From Pseudoalteromonas sp. FUC4 (GTDB taxonomy: Bacteria; Pseudomonadota; Gammaproteobacteria; Enterobacterales; Alteromonadaceae): a stretch of 64,000 nt of DNA. A program made the translations under genes and the position numbers. Of the stretch, positions 35,415 through 44,148 are shown piece after piece. Position 1 is the stretch's first letter, and the number at the start of each line of letters is the position of its first letter. The notes under the pieces were generated by a model that worked only from the letters and a program-made list of their open reading frames with translations, was not told the origin of the DNA and searched no databases. The stretch is from NCBI RefSeq assembly GCF_008370255.1, contig NZ_SEUI01000002.1, forward strand, positions 630,221-694,220, in the 5' to 3' direction.

Positions 35415-36446
35415 ATGAGTAAGCAAACCCGCTGGACCCTTAAAAGTATTGCTAAAGAGCTAGGTGTCTCTAACGCGACAGTATCTAATGCGTTTAATCG
35501 CCCTGATCAGCTATCGGCTAAACGCCGAGACGATATTCTCGCAGCGTGTAAAACTTTGGGCTATTACGGGCCTAATAAGGCCGCGCAATCATTGCGTAAT
35601 GGCACATTTAATATTGTTGCTTTAGTGCTGCCCGATAGTGTGGAGTATATGGTGTCTGACCCCGTTGCTAGTAGCTTTATGCGCGGTGTTACCTCAGTGC
35701 TTGAAAAAAATGGCATTAATGTTTTATTGTTTTCAGGTAATAGCGATAACCTTAACAACGTGGTCGACTTTGTAGATGGCTTTATTTGTTATGGCCGCCC
35801 TCGTAATAACGCGTTAGTTGAGCAGTTAAAAACAGTGTCTAAACATGTAGTGACAATTGATTTTGATATTGCTCGCAATGCCTCTGTAAATATTAATAAC
35901 GAGCAAGCAAGTTACGAAATAGCTAAACACGTACTGCATAATCAAAACGATAAAGTGGCTATATTAGGGCTTAGATTACTTGATGAAAACGTATTATGCC
36001 GGGTGTATGAGCATCACGAATTTGAAACCGGACAATCTATTTCGCATCAACGTTTACGTGGTTATCAACGTGCTTTAAGCGAGGCAAATATTACGGTAGC
36101 TGACGATCGTATTTGGAACATTCCTGAAAGTAGCGAACGTTTTGCCAATATTGCTGCAAAAGAAGTACTTAGTGCATCACCGCGTCCTAACGTTATTATT
36201 TGTATGAGTGATTTAATTGCCCTTGCCACAATGCGAGAAGCAATAAAACAAGACATAAAAGTAGGTGAAGAACTGCGTATTGTAGGCTTTGATGGTATTG
36301 ATGAAGCAGCCCGGTTTGTACCTCGCCTCACCACCATTCATCAAAACAGCCAAGAAAAAGGCGTAATGGCCGCCGAGCTATTTATATCAAAAGAAGAAAG
36401 AATATGTGATGTAAGTTACGAGCTAGATGTAGGTGCCAGCGGTTAG
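35415..36446 (+). CDS. scrR: LacI-family repressor of the sucrose locus
   Basis: 343 residues with N-terminal HTH and hinge (TLKSIAKELGVSNATVSNAF, NKAAQSLRNG) and a sugar-binding effector domain (VDGFICYGRPRNN, NVIICMSDLIALATM, LRIVGFDGIDEAARF). It stands convergent to sucrose phosphorylase. The palindrome CTTAATCGATTAAG, LacI-like with a central CG, occurs before both divergent transcripts of the locus and before the receptor gene, so this protein is the likely repressor. The gene symbol is by context. Confidence 0.8.
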   Translation: MSKQTRWTLKSIAKELGVSNATVSNAFNRPDQLSAKRRDDILAACKTLGYYGPNKAAQSLRNGTFNIVALVLPDSVEYMVSDPVASSFMRGVTSVLEKNGINVLLFSGNSDNLNNVVDFVDGFICYGRPRNNALVEQLKTVSKHVVTIDFDIARNASVNINNEQASYEIAKHVLHNQNDKVAILGLRLLDENVLCRVYEHHEFETGQSISHQRLRGYQRALSEANITVADDRIWNIPESSERFANIAAKEVLSASPRPNVIICMSDLIALATMREAIKQDIKVGEELRIVGFDGIDEAARFVPRLTTIHQNSQEKGVMAAELFISKEERICDVSYELDVGASG

Positions 36447-36472
36447 CCATTATGTTAAAAAGCATTTAGAAC

Positions 36473-36503
36473 AAAAAAGCCAAGCTATATACTTGGCTTT
36501 TTG
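36473..36503. terminator. Bidirectional terminator between regulator and sucrose phosphorylase
   Basis: AAAAAGCCAAG-CTATATA-CTTGGCTTTTT, between convergent genes. Confidence 0.85.
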
Positions 36504-36516
36504 TCTTAACATTAAA

Positions 36517-37989
36517 TTAAGCCAACAATGCATTTAAGCTTATCGTTGTTTCATCATCGCCATTAACTTGAGTAATCAACGCATCACGTGTTTTAAAGTT
36601 AACACTTAATGCAATAGACTTATCTTCTAGTTGCCATGTTAAACAACACTCTCCCTCTGCACCATGAGCGCTAAACTCGCCTGCAAAAGCAGGATGTTCA
36701 TTGCGTAGCTTAATGAGCTCTATTAAACCTTTTACTACAGGTTTATCTAGCGCATATTCAATTTTTTCATTATTTAGATACGGGCGGTTAATATCGCGAC
36801 CCACATTGGTTCGCGCAAGTAGCTCCATATCATTTTCACAGGCAAATAAGCCGCCGTAATAAACTTGTGGTACACCTGGTGCAAAAAATTGAATTGCACG
36901 CGACAGTAAGTAATCAAAGTCTTTAGCGCCTAATGCGTTGTAGTACGTACAGTTAACTTGATATAAGTCGACATTACTCGCCGCAGCGCCCGTAGCTTGG
37001 CGGCTTTGGTTGTTACTGTTGGCATGCATTGTTTCGACTAGGTTATCAATCTGCTGTGCATTTAATAGCCCTGGTTTGTCGCCCATTGGACCTGCGTCAA
37101 TAATGCCAATACCGTCGTGTGTATCAAGTACAGTTAAGCAATTGCGTGGCGAAATTTGTAACCATTTGAGCAGTGCATCTACATCGTTATTAAATAAGCT
37201 GTGTAAAATAAGTGGTGGTAACGCAAAGTCGTAAACCATATTTACACGTTTTGCCACTTCTACCTGAGTTTGATAATGGCTATGTATTTCTGCAATGGTT
37301 TCCATGCCTAAATCGTTTGCCTGCTTAGATAAGTTATCTAGGTAGCCAAACGTTTCATCAAGCATAAAGCAGTTAGTGCCCGCTTGCTTAATGGCGTAAC
37401 CCGCCGCATCTAAACGAATAATATTTACATTGTTAGCCGAAAATTTAGTTAGTACGTTATTTAAATACGCAACACCGGCTTCTACTTTTACGTTTATATC
37501 GATTTGATTGTCGGTAAAAGTGGTCCAAAAGTCATACGTTTGCCCGTCGCCACACTGCATTGGCGTAAAACAGCTACCTGGGCGTGGGCGGTAAATTGCT
37601 TTTTGCTCAGCTTCGCTCATACCATTTGGAAATACATCTTCTTTGGTTAAAAACAAATCCCAAAATTCTGATTGCTTACCTTTAGCTAATACATCTTGAA
37701 ATTGAAAAGACTGCGCCGATACATGGTTAACAATCAGGTCTGCCATTAAGTCGAGATCTTTACCTAATACCTGTATGTCTTCCCAAGTGCCTATTCTAGA
37801 ATCAACTTCACTATGATCAATAGGGTCAAAGCCAGCATCGCTGCCATCAATAGGATTGTAAAATGGCAATAAGTGCACACCACCAAATACGCCTTTTAAA
37901 GGGCCGTTTAAAAGTGTGGTTAGCGCGCCTATATTTTGGCCAGTGATTCGATCAGCATATGTGATCAATTGAACTTTATTCTTCATCAT
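36517..37989 (-). CDS. Sucrose phosphorylase (GH13 subfamily 18)
   Basis: 490 residues, cytoplasmic. The (beta/alpha)8 GH13 motifs are DLIVNHVS, IIRLDAAGY (nucleophile Asp194), METIAEIHSHY (acid/base Glu234) and VLDTHDGIG (Asp292). The N-terminus (VQLITYADRITGQNIGAL... VFGGVHLLPFYNPIDGSDAGFDPIDH) is diagnostic of sucrose phosphorylases. It converts sucrose and phosphate to glucose 1-phosphate and fructose. The fructose feeds the fructokinase at 42069. An operator lies 22 bases before its start. Confidence 0.92.
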   Translation of the reverse strand: MMKNKVQLITYADRITGQNIGALTTLLNGPLKGVFGGVHLLPFYNPIDGSDAGFDPIDHSEVDSRIGTWEDIQVLGKDLDLMADLIVNHVSAQSFQFQDVLAKGKQSEFWDLFLTKEDVFPNGMSEAEQKAIYRPRPGSCFTPMQCGDGQTYDFWTTFTDNQIDINVKVEAGVAYLNNVLTKFSANNVNIIRLDAAGYAIKQAGTNCFMLDETFGYLDNLSKQANDLGMETIAEIHSHYQTQVEVAKRVNMVYDFALPPLILHSLFNNDVDALLKWLQISPRNCLTVLDTHDGIGIIDAGPMGDKPGLLNAQQIDNLVETMHANSNNQSRQATGAAASNVDLYQVNCTYYNALGAKDFDYLLSRAIQFFAPGVPQVYYGGLFACENDMELLARTNVGRDINRPYLNNEKIEYALDKPVVKGLIELIKLRNEHPAFAGEFSAHGAEGECCLTWQLEDKSIALSVNFKTRDALITQVNGDDETTISLNALLA

Positions 37990-38010
37990 TGTGTGATTAC
38001 CATGTTGAAA

Positions 38011-38024
38011 CTTAATCGATTAAG
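38011..38024. promoter_or_regulatory. LacI-type operator of the sucrose locus, copy 1
   Basis: A perfect 14-bp palindrome, CTTAATCGATTAAG, between divergent sucrose phosphorylase and MFS permease genes. The same core recurs at 39506-39519 and nowhere else that I found in the window. Confidence 0.85.
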
Positions 38025-38165
38025 ATATATCTTTAACTAGCGAGTAAGAATTTACAAGTAATTTTTAATAATTTTACATACAAATTTCGTGGCTCACGTA
38101 ATACTACAGTAAGCAACTGACTGACTTACGAAGTGTTAATAGAGAATTTAACGAGGAATAAACAC

Positions 38166-39392
38166 ATGACAAAATCACACACACACGTAAGCAGCGACCC
38201 ACTGCAACAAATACGCTGGCTTACATACATGATGTTTTTTATGTTTGCCATGACCTCTGACGCAGTCGGCATGATAATCCCCGAACTTATAAAAGATTTC
38301 GGTTTGAGCATGACTCAAGCTAGTGCATTTCATTACGCTCCCATGGCATTAATAGCCTTTAGTGGATTATTTTTAGGCTTTTTAGCTGACAGCCTTGGCC
38401 GTAAAAAAACCATTATGCTAGGTCTATTAATATTTTCTGCGAGTTGTTTTTTATTTGCATTTAGCACCAGTTTTACTTTCTTTTTAGTATTGCTTTGCTG
38501 CATAGGCTTGGCCATTGGTTTATTTAAAACCGGCGCACTGGCATTGCTTGGCGATATTTCACATAGTAACGATGACCATACTAAAACCATGAACAAGGTT
38601 GAGGGCTTTTTTGGCATTGGCGCTATTGTAGGCCCTGCCCTAGTTGGTGTTTTATTAGTGCAAAACGTAAGTTGGACATACCTGTATATTACTGCGGGCG
38701 TAATGTGTTTAGTTCTTGCTTTATTAGCATGGCGCGCAGACTACCCTGACGTAGTTAAAACAACTGAAAAGCCAGCCTCTTTGGCCACCACCCTAAAAAT
38801 GGTAAAAAACCCTTATGCACTTGGCTTTTCTTTGGCCATTGCACTTTATGTAGCGACTGAAGTGGCTATTTATGTATGGATGCCGACGCTATTAAAGGAC
38901 TACACAGGCTCTTGGCCGCTCCTTGCCACTTATGCACTTACTATATTTTTTATACTACGTGCTGCAGGTCGTTTTATTGCCGTATGGTTACTAAACCGTT
39001 ATAGCTGGCAAGGTGTTATGGCTTATTTAAGCTTAGGTATTGCGCTTTGTTATGTGGGTACACTTATTGGTGGTGTTGATTGGGCTGTAGGGTTATTACC
39101 TCTTTCAGGTTTATTTATGTCTATGGTTTATCCAACTTTAAACTCTAAAGGTATATCGTGCTTTCCTGCTGAGCGCCATGGAGCCGTAGCCGGCGTTATA
39201 TTATTTTTCACCGCATTATCAGCTGCTTTAGCTCCTTTATTTATGGGTATGATCAGCGATTACTTTGGCCATGTGCGCTATGGCTTTTACTTAGCAACAG
39301 GGTTTGCCGTGATTTTATTTGTAGCTATGTTGTTCAATTATTTACGCGACCCATCAATGAGTGCTTTACAAGAAAATAACCCAACAGCTTAA
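38166..39392 (+). CDS. MFS transporter, probable sucrose permease
   Basis: 408 residues from ATG 38166 with GAGGAA upstream; the frame to 38133 lacks a ribosome binding site. Twelve hydrophobic segments. The MFS loop motif after TM2 is GFLADSLGRKKTIMLG. Position inside the sucrose locus and co-control by the operator at 38011 make sucrose the likely substrate, taken from the periplasm to sucrose phosphorylase. Family is certain; substrate is inferred. Confidence 0.83.
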   Translation: MTKSHTHVSSDPLQQIRWLTYMMFFMFAMTSDAVGMIIPELIKDFGLSMTQASAFHYAPMALIAFSGLFLGFLADSLGRKKTIMLGLLIFSASCFLFAFSTSFTFFLVLLCCIGLAIGLFKTGALALLGDISHSNDDHTKTMNKVEGFFGIGAIVGPALVGVLLVQNVSWTYLYITAGVMCLVLALLAWRADYPDVVKTTEKPASLATTLKMVKNPYALGFSLAIALYVATEVAIYVWMPTLLKDYTGSWPLLATYALTIFFILRAAGRFIAVWLLNRYSWQGVMAYLSLGIALCYVGTLIGGVDWAVGLLPLSGLFMSMVYPTLNSKGISCFPAERHGAVAGVILFFTALSAALAPLFMGMISDYFGHVRYGFYLATGFAVILFVAMLFNYLRDPSMSALQENNPTA

Positions 39393-39492
39393 TAAACTTG
39401 TATCTCAATACAATAAAAAAACACTTTTAAAATCAATATATGAATAATAAAAGAGCAAATTAAACACAAAATGATTTGCTTATTGTAAAATA

Positions 39493-39532
39493 TTTGTTAT
39501 TTTTACTTAATCGATTAAGTAAAAATAACAAA
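39493..39532. promoter_or_regulatory. 40-bp perfect palindrome containing sucrose operator copy 2
   Basis: The CTTAATCGATTAAG core (39506-39519) is extended on both sides without mismatch to 39493 (TTTGTTATTTTTA...) and 39532 (...TAAAAATAACAAA). It lies 33 bases before the receptor start. The core is the LacI-type operator; the outer arms may be a second binding site or promoter elements. Confidence 0.85.
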
Positions 39533-39564
39533 CCCTACTGGGATCAACACAACGAGGCGTTCAC

Positions 39565-41955
39565 ATGACAACACACAATACACCTTTATATTTAATCAGC
39601 GCTTTAGCACTTGCCGTAAGTCAAGGCGTTAACGCACAAGAAACAGATCAAGCAAAACCTGAAGCATCTCAAAACAAAGGTCTTGAAACAATTGTTGTAA
39701 CCGGCGTACCACGTCGAACAACAATCATGGCTTCAAGCGTATCAGTTAGTAGCGTGTCACTTGAACAAGTTCAAGTGTCTACTCCTCGCTCAACAGCCGA
39801 GGCTTTTAGAATCATCCCTGGTATTCGTGCAGAATCGACAGGTGGCGAAGGCAATGCAAATATTGCTGTACGTGGCCTGCCTGTTGCTTCAGGCGGTGCA
39901 AAATTTTTACAATTACAAGAAGATGGGTTACCTGTAATGCAATACGGTGACATCGCTTTTGGTAATTCAGATATTTTTATGCGATTAGATAACACTGTGC
40001 AAACTATCGAATCGATTCGTGGTGGCTCAGCATCTACTGCAGCAAGTAATGCACCTGGTGGCATTATTAACTTTATCTCTAAAAATGGCGAAAACGAATC
40101 TGGCAGTGTATCTACAACACTTGGCTTAGATTACGACAACGTTCGTACAGACTTTGAATACGGCACTTACTTAACCGATAGCGTGCGTTTTCATGTTGGT
40201 GGCTTTGTTCGACAAGGCGAAGGCCCGCGCGAAACAGGTTACACGTCTAATAAAGGTGGTCAAATAAAAGCTAACCTTACAAAAGATTTCGACAACGGTT
40301 ACGTTCGCCTTTATTACAAACACTTAGATGATAAGAGTGTTGGCTACCTTCCTATGCCAATGTACTCAAATGGTGACTCTATTGCTGGCTTTGATGCGCA
40401 ATCAGACACACCTCACTCAGCGTTATTTACTAAAACAGCACGCTTAAATGGTGAAAACCAAATCAGTAGCGGCGATATCCGCGATGGTATGAATCCAAAG
40501 GTTGATTCTGTTGGTTTTGAAGCTGTATTTGATTTAGATAACGATTGGCGTATCGAAAACCGTTTTCGTAAATCATCAATAAGCGGCAACTTTAATTCAC
40601 CTTTCACAGAACAAGTAGGTAGTGCAACATCAATTGCAGAAAGCATTGGTGGCGTGGGTGCAACCTTGAGCAACGCGAACACCGGTGAAGCGTTTAACGA
40701 TGGTTTAGCAATGAAGATGGTGACATTTGATGTCACAATGAATGACTTTGGCTCTATAGTTAATGACTTTAAATTAACTAAATCGTTCGATGATGATACC
40801 AGCCTTACATTTGGTTACTATGCATCTACGCAAAATATTGCGATGTCGTGGTTATGGAACTCTTACGTAATGGAGCTCAAGGGTGACAATGCTGCATTAT
40901 TAAATGTAACAGGTGCCGATGGCACTGAGTTATCTGAAAACGGTTTATACGCTTACAGTGCATTTGGTAACTGTTGCCAACGTGATTACGATACAGAGTA
41001 CGATACTCGTGCACCATACGTTGCATTTTCTACTAAATTAGGCGACGTAAGCATTGATGCAAGTGCTCGCTACGACAGTGGTGAAGCTCGCGGAACATAC
41101 GCAGGTGCAGTGACTTCAACAGTAGATATGAACCGCGACGGTGAAATATCAATCCCTGAGCAAAACGTTGCAGGTATTGATACTGCAAACGCAAGTCCAG
41201 TAAATTACGACTGGAACTATTCTTCTTATTCAATTGGTGCTAATTACCAAATTGACCCAAGCCTTGCCACGTTTGCACGTATAAGTAAGGGCGGGCGAGC
41301 AAACGCCGACCGTCTTTTATTTGGTAAAGTACGCGCCGACGGCTCTGTTGCAAAAGAAGACGCTGTTGATGAAGTAAACCAGTTTGAGTTTGGTGTTAAA
41401 AAGCGCTTTGATTCGTTATCAGTATTTGCTACTGCGTTTTTTGCCGAAACTGAAGAGCAAAACTTTGAAGCAACATCACAAACATTTTTTGACCGTGAAT
41501 ACGAAGCAAAAGGGATTGAGATAGAATCTACTTACTTTATTGATGCATGGGATTTTCGTGGTAATTTAACCTGGACCGATGCAGAAATAGCAAAAGATGC
41601 GCTTAACCCAGATGTTGTAGGTAATACGCCACGTCGTCAAGCCGATTTAATTTACTCATTAATGGCACGTTACAACTATGAAAAAGGCGCTGCAGGGGTA
41701 AGTTTCATTGGTACTACCGATGCGTACGCTCAAGATAATAACGACTTGCAATTTGACGGCTACACACAGGTAAATGGCTTTGTAAGTTATGATTTATCTG
41801 AAAACCTAAATATTGCGCTTAATGTGAACAACCTATTTGACACAGTAGGTATTACAGAAGCCGAAGAAGGCTCAGTACCTGAAAACAACATTATTCGTGC
41901 CCGTGCTATTAACGGCCGCACAACGTCGGTAACTTTAAAATACGCTTTTAACTAA
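39565..41955 (+). CDS. TonB-dependent receptor of the sucrose locus
   Basis: 796 residues. Signal peptide to about residue 24 (GVNAQE). The plug domain shows ETIVVTGVPRRTTIMASSVS, AEAFRIIPGIRAESTGGEGN and IAVRGLPVASGGAKFLQLQEDG; the barrel follows to LKYAFN. GAGG precedes the ATG. It probably carries sucrose across the outer membrane, as TonB receptors do in sucrose regulons of Alteromonadales. The final residue after the aromatic is Asn, a small departure from the usual terminal Phe. Confidence 0.86.
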   Translation: MTTHNTPLYLISALALAVSQGVNAQETDQAKPEASQNKGLETIVVTGVPRRTTIMASSVSVSSVSLEQVQVSTPRSTAEAFRIIPGIRAESTGGEGNANIAVRGLPVASGGAKFLQLQEDGLPVMQYGDIAFGNSDIFMRLDNTVQTIESIRGGSASTAASNAPGGIINFISKNGENESGSVSTTLGLDYDNVRTDFEYGTYLTDSVRFHVGGFVRQGEGPRETGYTSNKGGQIKANLTKDFDNGYVRLYYKHLDDKSVGYLPMPMYSNGDSIAGFDAQSDTPHSALFTKTARLNGENQISSGDIRDGMNPKVDSVGFEAVFDLDNDWRIENRFRKSSISGNFNSPFTEQVGSATSIAESIGGVGATLSNANTGEAFNDGLAMKMVTFDVTMNDFGSIVNDFKLTKSFDDDTSLTFGYYASTQNIAMSWLWNSYVMELKGDNAALLNVTGADGTELSENGLYAYSAFGNCCQRDYDTEYDTRAPYVAFSTKLGDVSIDASARYDSGEARGTYAGAVTSTVDMNRDGEISIPEQNVAGIDTANASPVNYDWNYSSYSIGANYQIDPSLATFARISKGGRANADRLLFGKVRADGSVAKEDAVDEVNQFEFGVKKRFDSLSVFATAFFAETEEQNFEATSQTFFDREYEAKGIEIESTYFIDAWDFRGNLTWTDAEIAKDALNPDVVGNTPRRQADLIYSLMARYNYEKGAAGVSFIGTTDAYAQDNNDLQFDGYTQVNGFVSYDLSENLNIALNVNNLFDTVGITEAEEGSVPENNIIRARAINGRTTSVTLKYAFN

Positions 41956-41966
41956 ATGTGTGTATT

Positions 41967-41999
41967 GCGCTGCGGTGAGTAATCACTGTAGCGCCTTTT
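41967..41999 (+). terminator. Terminator after sucrose receptor
   Basis: GCGCT...GGTGA-GTAA-TCACT...AGCGC imperfect stem followed by CTTTT. Confidence 0.65.
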
Positions 42000-42033
42000 A
42001 AAGAATGAATAATTAACACCCTTCACGTTTTTT

Positions 42034-42056
42034 AGCCTAGCCTTGCTAGGCTTTTT
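42034..42056 (+). terminator. Second hairpin terminator, just upstream of fructokinase
   Basis: AGCCTAGC-CTT-GCTAGGCT followed by TTTT, ending only 13 bases before the fructokinase ATG. The AGGA ribosome binding site lies in its tail. It may attenuate read-through from the receptor gene or occlude translation. Confidence 0.7.
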
Positions 42057-42068
42057 AGGATATACCAA

Positions 42069-43016
42069 ATGACCAAACTTCTGTGCTTAGGCGAGCTATT
42101 AATTGATATGCTGCCACAAGATGCTAATAACTCTGCCTATTTACCTATATCAGGTGGCGCACCAGCCAATGTAGCTGTTGGCTATGCAAAACTCGGAGGT
42201 GAAGCTTCATTTTGTGGTGGTAGAGGGGACGATCATTTTGCCAATCAATTAAGTAATGCATTAGCGCAATACAATGTAAATACAGACTATTTATTTACCA
42301 TTGCAGGCTCACAAACCGCTATGGTTATAGTAAGCCTTGATGAAACCGGCGAGCGTAGTTTTGGCTTTTATCGCCATAACACAGCCGATGTACTATTAAC
42401 CCCGGCGCATTTAACGCATATAAATTGGCAAGAAATAAGCACACTACACTTTTGTTCAAACACATTGACCGAATCAGCAATTGCCAACACAACAGTTAAA
42501 GCGCTAGAACTTGCAAAAGCGAATAATAAGCTCGTCAGTTTTGATGTAAATTTACGCTACAGCTTGTGGGAAAACACAAGCGATATAGCAAGCAATGTAA
42601 AAGCTTGTTACACCTATTGTGACATAGTAAAACTCTCGCGTGATGAGCTTAATTTTTTAGCTCAGCATAGTGATACAACGAGCGATGATTACATTCAAAC
42701 GCTATTAAATACCGGAGTAAAACTGGTGTTTTTAACCGATGGGCCAGAGCCTGCCAAGGTTTACCACAGCGCATTTACACTTAACGAATCGGCACCAAAA
42801 ATAAACGCCGTAGATACAACAAGCGCAGGGGATGCATTTATAGCGGGGGTTTTATACTACTTAAATAACTTGGGAAGTGATTTACCACTAACAGATAAAC
42901 TAAATGATAAAGCGAGCGTAAAAGACGCCCTGCACTTTGCTCTTAAATGTGGCTCTAAAGCGTGTTTAGCTAAAGGGGCATTTCCGGCATTACCTGTACT
43001 GGCTGATGTAATTTAA
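42069..43016 (+). CDS. scrK: Fructokinase, PfkB family (sucrose locus)
   Basis: 315 residues with the ribokinase/PfkB fold: CLGELLIDMLPQDAN at the start, SGGAPANVAVGYAKLGGEA (substrate lid) and DTTSAGDAFIAGVLYYL (anion hole and catalytic Asp). The usual DTxGAGD is DTTSAGD here, a conservative Gly-to-Ser change. It phosphorylates the fructose released by sucrose phosphorylase. AGGA precedes the ATG. Assignment to fructose rests on context and family. Confidence 0.87.
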   Translation: MTKLLCLGELLIDMLPQDANNSAYLPISGGAPANVAVGYAKLGGEASFCGGRGDDHFANQLSNALAQYNVNTDYLFTIAGSQTAMVIVSLDETGERSFGFYRHNTADVLLTPAHLTHINWQEISTLHFCSNTLTESAIANTTVKALELAKANNKLVSFDVNLRYSLWENTSDIASNVKACYTYCDIVKLSRDELNFLAQHSDTTSDDYIQTLLNTGVKLVFLTDGPEPAKVYHSAFTLNESAPKINAVDTTSAGDAFIAGVLYYLNNLGSDLPLTDKLNDKASVKDALHFALKCGSKACLAKGAFPALPVLADVI

Positions 43017-43020
43017 ATGA

Positions 43021-43047
43021 TTAAAGCCCCATATTACGGGGCTTTAA
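43021..43047. terminator. Bidirectional terminator
   Basis: TTAAAGCCCC-ATATTAC-GGGGCTTTAA, a perfect 10-base stem between convergent genes. Confidence 0.85.
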
Positions 43048-43060
43048 ATCAGAGTTATAT

Positions 43061-43513
43061 CTATTGCTTTATAAAGGTGACACCTTTAGGTATTTCATCT
43101 TGAGGTAACCGAGTAGAGTGCATTTGCGATAACAACCATTTATCGCCCACTTTTGATACAACAACACTTTCTAACCAATAAATATCAATACTTCTTTCGG
43201 TGTTTTTAATATTGGCTTTATTCCAGTAATTAATAAAAGCAACATCTCCTTCTACACGCGAATTTATAACACTAAAATGATTTGTTCGTATGTAATCAGC
43301 GGGCTTAACAACATTTACAAAGTCATCAATAGTCCACACTTCTCCGTGCTCTAAAAGCAGGAATGAATCATCAACAGCCGCGCGCATTTTTGCGTGATCA
43401 AAGTTAGATACAGCTAAAAATAAATCGCTTACGGGCGTAAATATGGTGCTGTCTTTTGCATGTATCGATGTAGAAAATATCAGGAATGTAATAAAGGTAA
43501 GTACTTGTTTCAT
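43061..43513 (-). CDS. Exported NTF2-like (SnoaL/DUF4440-type) protein
   Basis: 150 residues from ATG 43513; a TTG nine codons upstream is possible. A signal peptide (MKQVLTFITFLIFSTSIHA) precedes an NTF2-like cone-fold domain (FTPVSDLFLAVSNFDHAKMR, then SRVEGDVAFINYW and KVGDKWLLSQMHSTR). Domains of this kind often bind small ligands or act as enzymes; function unknown. Probably periplasmic. Transcribed alone. Confidence 0.65.
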   Translation of the reverse strand: MKQVLTFITFLIFSTSIHAKDSTIFTPVSDLFLAVSNFDHAKMRAAVDDSFLLLEHGEVWTIDDFVNVVKPADYIRTNHFSVINSRVEGDVAFINYWNKANIKNTERSIDIYWLESVVVSKVGDKWLLSQMHSTRLPQDEIPKGVTFIKQ

Positions 43514-43626
43514 TGTTTTTATAATGTGTAGTTTGCTCAATAATAATTAGTGTATTTTAATACAGCAGTGTTAACAATTGAAATAAACCGAATGTAACTA
43601 CCTAACAATGCTACCCATAGAGCAAA

Positions 43627-43649
43627 AAAGCACTCTATAAGAGTGCTTT
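43627..43649 (-). terminator. Terminator of the GST/cupin/SpoIIAA-like operon
   Basis: AAAGCACTCT-ATA-AGAGTGCTTT with A-rich flank on the plus strand (T run on the minus strand), just after the SpoIIAA-like stop. Confidence 0.75.
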
Positions 43650-43669
43650 AATTTAAGTTTTCAATAAAG

Positions 43670-44050
43670 CTATTCATCTAGCCAATCTATGGCTGCGGTA
43701 GCATTTTCAAAGTATTGAACCTCACCCGATATGAACCAGTTACCTATTTTAGCCATTCGAGCTTGCCACTCTTTATTACCGTAAATAGCTACTTTTTTAA
43801 ATTCTTTAGAGTGCTTAACACCTAACTTGAGGTCGTCCCACGCTGCGCGTAATTCCCAACCTTCAAGTTCGCTACCATCTATTAAGGCGTTTACAACTGG
43901 GTGCTTCACTTCGCCAAGAGCTGAATTTATCATTGGGGTAATTATTTTGTAGTCGTCGTGAGTAAGCGTACCAACGGCTTTAAGTTTTAAAAAAAACTCT
44001 CTTCCTGCACGTTCAAGACCAATCGATAAACCATGTGTTGTGTGTACCAT
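43670..44050 (-). CDS. SpoIIAA-like (STAS-type) protein
   Basis: 126 residues from ATG 44050, preceded by the strong site AAGGAGA; the longer frame to 44089 is rejected for that reason. The sequence (FFLKLKAVGTLTHDDYKIIT, VNALIDGSELEGWELRAAWD, KVAIYGNKEWQARMAKIGNW) matches the SpoIIAA-like/STAS family, small cytosolic proteins of unclear role. Third gene of a probable operon with the cupin and GST genes. Confidence 0.8.
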   Translation of the reverse strand: MVHTTHGLSIGLERAGREFFLKLKAVGTLTHDDYKIITPMINSALGEVKHPVVNALIDGSELEGWELRAAWDDLKLGVKHSKEFKKVAIYGNKEWQARMAKIGNWFISGEVQYFENATAAIDWLDE

Positions 44051-44148
44051 TACTGCTCTCCTTAAATAGGCTGAGCGGTAAAAGTACACCTTCTAAAATT
44101 AATTAGTCCTGAACTAAATCAATAAATAATCTCAAATAAACGACTCAG

